Origin: Pseudomicrostroma phylloplanum
Taxonomy: Eukaryota; Basidiomycota; Exobasidiomycetes; Microstromatales
Length of the DNA: 64,000 nt
Reading direction: 5' to 3'
Assembly: GCA_039545275.1 (NCBI GenBank)
Contig: BCHS01000001.1
Coordinates: 1,566,853-1,630,852, forward strand
Position numbers and translations under genes: made by a program. The notes below the pieces were generated by a model that ran no database searches, was not told the origin of the DNA, and saw only the letters and a list, made by a program, of their open reading frames with translations. Of this stretch, positions 57,601 to 64,000 are shown in pieces (position 1 is the first letter of the stretch; every line of letters begins with the position of its first letter).

Positions 57601-58357
57601 TCTTCTAGCTACTACGTCTGATCAAACATTGACAGCAACTCACCTCAGCCATCCTCATCTTTCCTGCCAACATCTTTACAGCGTTCAGCTCCTTGACAGA
57701 CCTCTTGACGACCTCAGCGCTCCTAAGCATGATCAGGGCATTGACCTCAAGCTCTCTGCCCGTCACTGTCCCTCCAATGACGCTCGTGGCAGCAGTATTG
57801 AGCGCTTGCAGAGAATTGTCGAGCAGGTCTGGCCACTGGTTAGGGAAGTCGGTTCGAGCGATGCGGGATATACAGATGGTAGCCTGCAATGCGATTGCTC
57901 TGTTCTCCTCGTATAGAACGCGCTGAAGCAGCAAAGACTGCAGAGCTTTCTTGTCCTCATCCCCAATCTTGACTGGAGTGGACGTAGCTGCTCCTGCCTT
58001 GTTTGTACTCCTAATGACCCTGGCTGCTCTCCAGTATTTCTCGATCGCATGCTTCAACCTGATGATGGCTAGGGTGCGAATGGCGGTCATGGCAGCATCC
58101 GTCTGATGCGTCGAGGGCAGCATGTTCGAGAGAAAGCCCTGCTGATCTCCCCCTTGTAGCGCAATTTCAGCATATGCTGTCCATGGACGCGTCTGTGGCT
58201 GTGGATGAGCGTGGAAGTGAGCCTCGTAGGAGGACAGCTGCGATTCAGAGGTGGACAAGTCTGCAGCTGAGGACGAGGTGCCGAGAACGAGTAGGTGAGT
58301 GAGGGTGGGGAGAGCCAGTGGATCGCCAGATGACGATGAGGGCGTCGAGTTCGCCAT
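54624..58357 (-). CDS. KAP120: Importin-11-type karyopherin (KAP120-like)
   Basis: Three exons, 58357-57644, 57571-55394 and 55307-54624, all in phase 0, encode 1191 residues. The N-terminus carries the importin-beta N-terminal pattern: LSSYEAHFHAHPQPQTRPWT, TLAIIRLKHAIEKYWRAARV and ARTDFPNQWPDLL. HEAT-repeat helices follow through the second exon (VLLPSLLSFFPSLFSATFP, LYLGLLDKDKSRVTSWAGW). KAP120/importin-11 carries ribosome-assembly and cell-cycle cargo into the nucleus. It is about 150 residues longer than yeast Kap120. The C-terminus has an acidic segment (LEDDIGDEDESGWLED). It diverges from SARAF with 237 bases between starts. Confidence 0.85.
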
Positions 58358-58447
58358 CGTGGATCCAGCAGCTGAGGGAGGGAAGGAAGTGGGGCTAAAG
58401 GTGAGATGCAAGAAGTGAAAGGATGTACGCCAGTAGCGAGAGCAAAG

Positions 58448-58540
58448 ATGTTCGTCCCGTTCCTTCTTCAGACCAACACCTCGCTTGCCGCGGCCCAGCT
58501 CCGCTCAGCACTCCACGTCCTCACCGCAAAAGGTACATGA
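58448..58540 (+). other. Short upstream open reading frame before the SARAF-like gene
   Basis: An ATG at 58448 opens a 30-codon frame (MFVPFLLQTNTSLAAAQLRS onwards) ending at TGA 58538-58540, 54 bases before the SARAF-like ATG. The last codons overlap a GTACAT that could be a splice donor. It may be an upstream ORF in the leader, a first exon of an alternative transcript, or chance. Confidence 0.3.
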
Positions 58541-58594
58541 CGGGTTCCTCGCAATCCTTCCATCTGGCCCCTTGACCTCATCATATGCGCTGAG

Positions 58595-59629
58595 ATGTCT
58601 CGTAGCACGCTCACGAAACTGGCAGTCGTGCTGCTCGCTAGTCTACTCGCCTCATCAGCCCTCGCGTACGACTTCGGCGGCTCAGAGTCTCACTATGGAC
58701 AAGGTCAACGCGTCCGCATGAGCGCCATCAAGACCCTGACCTTCTATGCAGGCAAGAAGACTGCCTACAGGCGCACCTCGCCCCTCCCTCAGCTCACCTG
58801 CAAAGGCAAGGAATGCTCTCGCTACACACCAGATGTGGTCTCTTGTCAGAGTCTAGGAGATGAGCAATGGCGCTGCGAGGCGGACCTCCCTCCTTCGATA
58901 CGCATGGGCCGAGTGGAAGTCTCGTGCGAGGGATACGAGGCGCCGAGCGACCCATACGTACTCAAAGGATCTTGTGGCCTCACCTATCAGCTCCTACCTG
59001 CCTCAAAGGCTTTCACCTCCGACAACGATGATCTACGGTACATCAAGGGCAGGCGAGCTCGGGGATTGACCTTCCAAGACATGCTGGACAAGATCTTCCC
59101 AATGGTCTTTCTAGCCATCCTGGGGTACATCGTGTGGGGTTTCATCGCCTCTCTTCTAGGCAACAGAGGTAGGCCAGCTGGGCCCATTGGCGGCGGAGCA
59201 GGGCCAAGACCATGGGGAGGTTGGGGCGGTGGCGGTGGCGGACCAGGTGGAGGATGGTGGCCTGGCGGAGGCGGCGGTGGGGGTGGTATGCCCCCTCCTC
59301 CCTATACCAAGCACGAGCCATCAGCTCCTAGCAGTGCCGACGCTCAAGGGTCGACATCTTGGCGCCCTGGCTTTTGGACAGGTATCGCAACAGCGACAGC
59401 AGCTTCTTTGCTGGCCAATCGGAATCGGGCGGGGAACGAGGATAGGAGGTACAGAGGCTATGATCCATATGCAGGCAACGGAGGACTAGGGGCTGGTTGG
59501 ACGGGGGGTGGAGGTGGGTACGCAGGAAACGGCTATGGGTATGACGACAACGGGGCAGGATCCTCAAGAGAAGCTTCGTCATCGTCGTTCCGAAGCTCGA
59601 CAGGTTATGGCGGAACCAGGAACCGATAG
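58595..59629 (+). CDS. SARAF-like ER membrane protein (store-operated calcium entry regulator family)
   Basis: A single-exon gene of 344 codons. A signal peptide (about 1-24, KLAVVLLASLLASSALAYDF) is followed by the lumenal SARAF domain: IKTLTFYAGKKTAYRRTSP, PQLTCKGKECSRYTPDVVSC, WRCEADLPPSIRMGRVEVSC and DPYVLKGSCGLTYQLLP, with paired cysteines. A single membrane helix (IFPMVFLAILGYIVWGFIAS) comes next, and the cytosolic tail is very Gly/Tyr/Arg-rich. In animals SARAF limits store-operated calcium entry through STIM; fungi lack an obvious STIM/Orai system, so the fungal role is open. It converges with RPL3. Confidence 0.87.
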   Translation: MSRSTLTKLAVVLLASLLASSALAYDFGGSESHYGQGQRVRMSAIKTLTFYAGKKTAYRRTSPLPQLTCKGKECSRYTPDVVSCQSLGDEQWRCEADLPPSIRMGRVEVSCEGYEAPSDPYVLKGSCGLTYQLLPASKAFTSDNDDLRYIKGRRARGLTFQDMLDKIFPMVFLAILGYIVWGFIASLLGNRGRPAGPIGGGAGPRPWGGWGGGGGGPGGGWWPGGGGGGGGMPPPPYTKHEPSAPSSADAQGSTSWRPGFWTGIATATAASLLANRNRAGNEDRRYRGYDPYAGNGGLGAGWTGGGGGYAGNGYGYDDNGAGSSREASSSSFRSSTGYGGTRNR

Positions 59630-59825
59630 TGTCACTCATGTAGCTCATCTTTCACGGGTCAGACTAGAATCATACACCTGTGTCACCTCTGTTCGTCTCA
59701 CACATGTTCGGATTCTGTATATGGGCATCTCATTGATGACTGAGCAGCATAGCTCAAAGAGGTGTGATGGTACAAGTGATGAGGGGGGAGAGTGAAGTCG
59801 AAGCCTTCCCGACCGCTGCTCGCGC

Positions 59826-61180
59826 TTAAGCAGTGGTGGTGGTGGGGAGGACCTTGATCTTCCTGGGGCCCTCGAAGGCGAACTTCTCGTCGCGGGTCTG
59901 GAAGATACCGTGACCGAACTTCGACGAGGTGTCGATGAACTTGAGCGAGGTAGAGGCCTTCTCGAGAGCAGCACGGTGGGTGGGGGGAGAGAGCGACTTT
60001 CGCAGGGTGAGGACACGCTTCTTGGTACCAACGACACATCCCTTGAGGATGAGGAAGTCGTTGTTGACGATACCGTAGTGGGGGAAGCCACCCATGGGGT
60101 TGATGGTCTTCTTGGTAATGTCGGTGTCGGTGGATCCCGAGGTGTCCGAAGATCCGTTGCCAATTCGGTAGATCTTCTTGTTGAGCTCGGTACGGTGGTG
60201 GTAACCGTCCTGTCCAGCTCGGGGAACAGTGTAACGAACGTTGGCCGGGTGCCAAGCTCCGATACAGGCGATCTTACGCAGACCACGGTGGGTCTTTCGT
60301 GGCAGCTTCTTGGTTCCCCAACGAGCAGTGGTACCCTCGTAACCGTGACCCTTGGTAACACCGATGACGTCGATGCACTCGTCGGCAGTGAAGACGGAGG
60401 CAGCGTCAACAGTCTTCTCAAAGTGGTTCTTGGCAAAGTCGACCTTGTCAGCGACGGATCCACCGTTGACCTGGATCTCCATGAGGTGAGCCTTCTTCTG
60501 CTTGAGACCAGTCTTTCGGATCTGGGTGTGGGCGAGGACTCGGACGACGGTGCAGTACTTGCGGATACGCTCGAGCTCACGAGCGATGCCCTGACCGCCG
60601 TTCTCAGAGTGCTTCTTGGCGTACTTGGTGAAGGCCTTCTTCTTGGATCGGTACCAGTTCTTGTAGAACCGCCTCTTGATCTCGTCGGACAGGTGCTCAG
60701 CCCAGACAGTGGTCAGGGATCGCAGTCCTCGGGGAGTCTCGACGTAACCGACAACACCAACGACGACCATGGGTGGGGTCTCAACGACAGTAACAGCCTC
60801 AACGACCTCCCTCTTGTGCATCTTGGATCCGGGCTTGTCAAGGTCTCGTACGACGTGGGTCATACCAGCCTTGTATCCCATGATGGCAGTGAGGTGGACG
60901 GGCTTCTTGGAGTCGTCCTTGGGGAAGGCCTTGACCTTTCCACGGTGACGGGCAGCCCTCTTGCGGGGCAGAAAACCGAGAGACCCATGACGGGGGTGCT
61001 CAAACTTACAGTCTACGAGGAGGGCAAGGGAAGAATACGAAAGTGGATCGCAGCAAAGTCAGCCGAAGTGACCTTCTTGAAAGAGCTGGGCAAGCAGTGC
61101 GTGCGCCTGCCTGAGGCAGCGTTGTGATGATGCGAGTGGCATCACTGTCGACTGTGATGCTGATGATACTTACGAGACAT
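59826..61180 (-). CDS. RPL3: 60S ribosomal protein L3 (uL3)
   Basis: Two exons, 61180-61174 (seven bases, ATGTCTC) and 61012-59826, separated by a 161-base GTAAGT...TAG intron, encode 397 residues. Joined, the start reads [20 protein letters not shown], matching the nearly invariant uL3 N-terminus. Other blocks are [57 protein letters not shown] and [20 protein letters not shown]; the His in ACIGAWHPA is the site methylated in yeast L3. uL3 helps form the peptidyl-transferase centre. Codon use is strongly biased to C-ending codons, as expected for high expression. It is head-to-head with RPL17. Confidence 0.97.
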
Positions 61181-61485
61181 GGTGACTTGAGGGGATGGCG
61201 GTAGGAGGATGAGCGGTAACAGGAGGAAGAATCTCCCAAACGCGGGCGCCTCTTGTGTGCGCCTGGGTGGATTTTGCGGGCGGGCTGGCGGAGCTTGAAT
61301 GGCTGCGGAACTCGTGCAGCCCACTCGCGCCAACCCGAATTTTGAACTTCACATCCACGACCTTCCCCCTCATCGAACCCACACCCCTCAACAAGTAAGT
61401 ATAGGACCAAGGACTTACCTACTTTCTTACACCTCCTACTCACACGACTCCGATCATCATCATCAACCTCTAATCCTCTTCAGAA
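61181..61485. promoter_or_regulatory. Bidirectional ribosomal-protein promoter RPL3 / RPL17
   Basis: These 305 bases separate the start codons. GCGGGCGGGCTGG lies at about 61276-61288 and AACCCGAA at 61332-61339, echoing GC-rich elements of the RPL19/RPS27 promoter. A pyrimidine-rich leader (about 61410-61480) precedes RPL17. Confidence 0.6.
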
Positions 61486-62703
61486 ATGGTCCGCTACGCA
61501 TTCGACGACTCCAAGGTTCCCGAGAAGACCTCCAAGTCTCGCGGAGAGTACCTCCGAGTGCACTTCAAGAACACTCACGGTTAGTGTTGCCGCACGTTAT
61601 AGCGCAGAGGGCATGCAGCCAAGGGGAGGATAGCGGCGGGACTAGACTCAGCTAGGGACAGCAGGAGTCAGAGGCAGGGAGAGGAATGATAAAGAGCAAA
61701 GTGGATGACGTTGGCGCAGCCGGGTTGGCAGCGAGCCGTTCAGCGAGGTCATCAAGGATTGGCCAACTGGCGTGGTACCGCTTGCACTGCATGGAGTAGG
61801 ATGGGTTGGGAGATGCCCAGGACGCAGACAGCAATGTTGATGCGAGGGCGGGAAGGGTGATAATGGCTCGTTTGCAGGCAGGACAGGCAGAGCTGTGCTA
61901 AGCTAGCATAGTATAGAGAGCGTCAACTCACACCCACAGCCCGTTCCGCTTTCAACCGACAGAGGTCATTGCCGCCATCAACGGCATGAAGCTGTCCAAG
62001 GCTTACATCTACCTCAACAACGTTACCGAGCGAAAGCAGTGCATTCCCTTCAGGAAGTTCAACGGTGGTGTTGGCCGAACACAGCAGGCTGGAGAGTTCA
62101 GGACTACCCAGGGTGAGTAGCTATCTGCAGTGGGAGAGTGGGGTAGCAGAAGTAGCACTGCATGACAGGTCAAAGAGAGCAGGCCAGGGTGGTGGTGGTG
62201 GAGACATCTCGGTCTGAGTCTCCTGGGGGCCAGAGCAGCTGTCCGAAATGGAACATCGCCTGTTCAGGGCGATCTTCAGATGACCGGGGACAGGGACTGC
62301 GTGCGGCGTACGAAGGAAATCAGGGCAGGCCATGTGTCCCTGGAACAACAGCTGACCCAGCAACCCTACACTCGTTACCTCTCTCCCAGGTCGATGGCCC
62401 GTCAAGTCGGTCAAGTTCGTCCTGAGCCTGCTGAAGAACGCCGAGGCTAACGCCGAGGGCAAGGGTCTTGAGACTGAGGACCTTGTCATCCGCAACATCA
62501 ACATCAACCAGGCCCCCAAGACCCGCCGTCGTACTTACCGTGCCCACGGTCGTATCAACCCTTACCAGGGCCACCCCTGCCACATCGAGATCCACCTGAT
62601 GGAGCCCGCTGCCGAGGTGTCGAAGGCCGACTCGTCTGCCCTCGTGCGCCCCGCCAACAAGCGTCAATTGGCCCAGCGCCGAATTGCTGCTGGCCGTGCT
62701 TAG
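61486..62703 (+). CDS. RPL17: 60S ribosomal protein L17 (uL22)
   Basis: Three exons, 61486-61579, 61963-62112 and 62390-62703, encode 185 residues. Blocks across the junctions: [74 protein letters not shown] and [20 protein letters not shown]. The first intron has donor GTTAGT and is 383 bases; its acceptor is the CAG-type site at 61961-61962 rather than the earlier CCACAG at 61938, because only the former keeps the frame. The second intron is 277 bases. uL22 lines the polypeptide exit tunnel. Confidence 0.96.
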
Positions 62704-63508
62704 ATGGACGTCGCGGTTGGGTTCGACATGATCATTGAGACTGTACTTTAGCAGTCAGGCTTGTGTGTGGCGAGGCCGAGTGAGGAGCGGGGGCAAAACG
62801 GTGGGGTGCGAGGCAGGCATCTTAGATGACCAGGGGCGAGCAGGCGTCTACACTATGGCACGCTGCTTTCCTAGCCATTTCTCATGCTACCTTGGCTCCC
62901 CTTCCTTCCCATCCTGGGTCTCTTGTATACATTGCACTCTCCCTCACTCTTCTCTTCACACATCAAACACACCTGCATTCTGACACACGCAACGACCAGA
63001 GTGAGCAGTCCCAGGTAGATGAGATGCAGACTTCTAGGCAGCTGATGGCATGAGCATCTGGTTGTATTGTATGCCCCGGTACTGCCTGCCCAGTGGTCGC
63101 TCGGCCTCTGACTGCACTTTCCGCTGCGTAGGCGAGGGCTATTCTTCTTCTCCTTCTGGTCAGGCGGGGCTCGGCGGCGCGTGGGGGCAAAGGCAGGCAG
63201 CGAGGAGCGGAGCGGAGGGGAGGCGATGGCCGGGGATCAAAGGCCGCGCGCGGCGTGGCAGGCGAGTGGCGGCAACCGAGGGCGGCAGCGGGGCCAGGCC
63301 GTGGGTGGCATTTGTCAGGCGCATGACCGTCGTCCGCCAAACGGCCCTCACTGTGGGCGATCCCAAGAGAACATCAGCCAAGGCTTCCCTTGCCCAGCCA
63401 CCTGAGCCATACCTCATCCCCCTTACCCATCACCATCCACCCTGTGTTGGTGAGACGCTTGTTCAACACTTCCCCTTCACTTCACCAACCACATCACACA
63501 TACGCAAG
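62704..63508. other. Intergenic region, RPL17 terminator and HEM1 promoter
   Basis: About 0.8 kb without a supported gene. From 63140 to 63340 it is very GC-rich and G-rich on the plus strand; from 63400 on it is C/A-rich, looking like the HEM1 leader. No TATA box is evident. Confidence 0.5.
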
Positions 63509-64000
63509 ATGGACCGCTCTCTATCTGCTCTCAAGCAGTTCAGGTCCTCCTGCCCTTACTTGGGCAGGACCCCAACCGGTCAACTACGAAAGATGTCTCA
63601 CACCTCTTTTCTGCCCGGTGGCCCCACCCGCCTCGCTGTGCGAGCTCAGGAGTGCCCCATCATGAAAGAGGCAATCGAGACTGCCACTGCCACACCCGAC
63701 GTTGCTGAAGAGGCCGCGGCTGCTGGCTGCCCTCATGCCGCTTCTCTCAAGACGGCAGCTCCCACTACCAGCGCCGCTGGTTCCTACCTCTTTGGATCTG
63801 GCCCTCACAGCTTCCTCAGCTCGGGTATGGCTCACACGATTGCCGCTGGTGGCGCGGCCCGAGGTTGCCCTCACATGATGGCCATGGCCAACAGTACGCC
63901 TGCTCAGGCTCGCTTCGTCAGCCGATCTGCCCACCAGGAGGCTTCCGTACGAGACGTCACACCCAAGGACCAGCTCGACCGCATCCACGCAAAGGAGGGC
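63509..64000 (+). CDS. HEM1: 5-aminolevulinate synthase, N-terminal part (3' truncated by window)
   Basis: An ATG at 63509 opens a frame of 164 codons still open at the window edge. It reads MDRSLSALKQFRSSCPYLGR then TPTGQLRKMSHTSFLPGG, the mitochondrial presequence and leader of fungal ALA synthases, and reaches QLDRIHAKEG just before the PLP-enzyme domain. ALA synthase condenses glycine and succinyl-CoA in mitochondria, the first step of heme synthesis. Four Cys-Pro dipeptides of heme-regulatory type occur: CPYLG (15-16), ECPIM (49-50), GCPHA (74-75) and GCPHM (120-121); in animal ALAS1 such motifs mediate heme inhibition of import. The catalytic domain lies outside the window, so the call rests on the leader. 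Confidence 0.85.
   Translation, partial: MDRSLSALKQFRSSCPYLGRTPTGQLRKMSHTSFLPGGPTRLAVRAQECPIMKEAIETATATPDVAEEAAAAGCPHAASLKTAAPTTSAAGSYLFGSGPHSFLSSGMAHTIAAGGAARGCPHMMAMANSTPAQARFVSRSAHQEASVRDVTPKDQLDRIHAKEG

Noticed and set aside
59910..61127. 405-codon frame antisense to RPL3
   Set aside because: It is an antisense shadow of a strongly codon-biased ribosomal protein gene; the Val/Leu/Gly composition is typical of such shadows.
62113..62389. C/D-box-like motifs in the second RPL17 intron
   Set aside because: Weak C-box (CAGATGA), long spacing and no closing stem.

Overview
The window is nuclear DNA of a filamentous or yeast-like basidiomycete. The evidence is GC-rich sequence, long exons with 0-4 short introns per gene (mostly 70-130 bases, donor almost always GTGAG, acceptor YAG), and typical fungal protein architectures (secreted intradiol dioxygenase, GPI-like cell-surface protein, Kap120-type importin, kinesin-8, UPF0658-like membrane protein). 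The low intron density combined with high GC points towards Ustilaginomycotina rather than mushroom-forming Agaricomycotina; this placement is inference from style, not from a phylogeny. I see no rRNA, no convincing tRNA, no CRISPR array and no transposon.

Layout, left to right: 3' end of a probable RhoGEF-domain gene (+); 1-acylglycerol-3-phosphate acyltransferase SLC1-like (-); FAD-dependent oxidoreductase (+); RCC1-repeat protein (+); ATRIP/Rad26-like checkpoint protein (-); F-box-like protein (+); exopolyphosphatase PPX1-like (-); CLASP-like TOG protein (-); EMG1/NEP1 (+); Pol III subunit RPC31-like (-); GPI-type surface protein (+); RPL19 (-) and RPS27 (+) head-to-head; polytopic membrane protein (+); RNF10-type RING protein (+); kinesin-8 (-); secreted intradiol dioxygenase (+); unknown small gene (-); degenerate histidine-acid-phosphatase-like membrane protein (+); F-box protein (-); proteasome alpha5 (-) and mitochondrial ribosomal mS29 (+) head-to-head; MFS transporter (-); FHA-domain nuclear protein (+); importin KAP120 (-); SARAF-like ER membrane protein (+); RPL3 (-) and RPL17 (+) head-to-head; 5' part of 5-aminolevulinate synthase HEM1 (+), cut by the window edge.

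Almost all genes are housekeeping and do not form a metabolic cluster. What links them is arrangement: strands alternate in most neighbouring pairs, so genes come as divergent pairs sharing a short promoter and convergent pairs sharing a terminator region. Two of the divergent pairs are ribosomal protein pairs whose shared promoters carry the same short GC-rich elements. Every multi-exon model was built by hand from splice signals and reading-frame continuity, so exon boundaries are predictions.

The most notable observations are: a histidine-phosphatase-family protein that has lost both its catalytic HD pair and the last position of the RHGxRxP motif; a probable GC-AG intron in RPC31; tiny 3- and 7-base first coding exons in RPS27 and RPL3; four CP heme-regulatory-type motifs in HEM1; a possible membrane-targeted long form of the exopolyphosphatase; an optional 3' intron whose donor overlaps the stop codon of the FAD oxidoreductase; and a shared promoter element in the two ribosomal protein gene pairs. 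I do not see a clearly undescribed multi-gene system.
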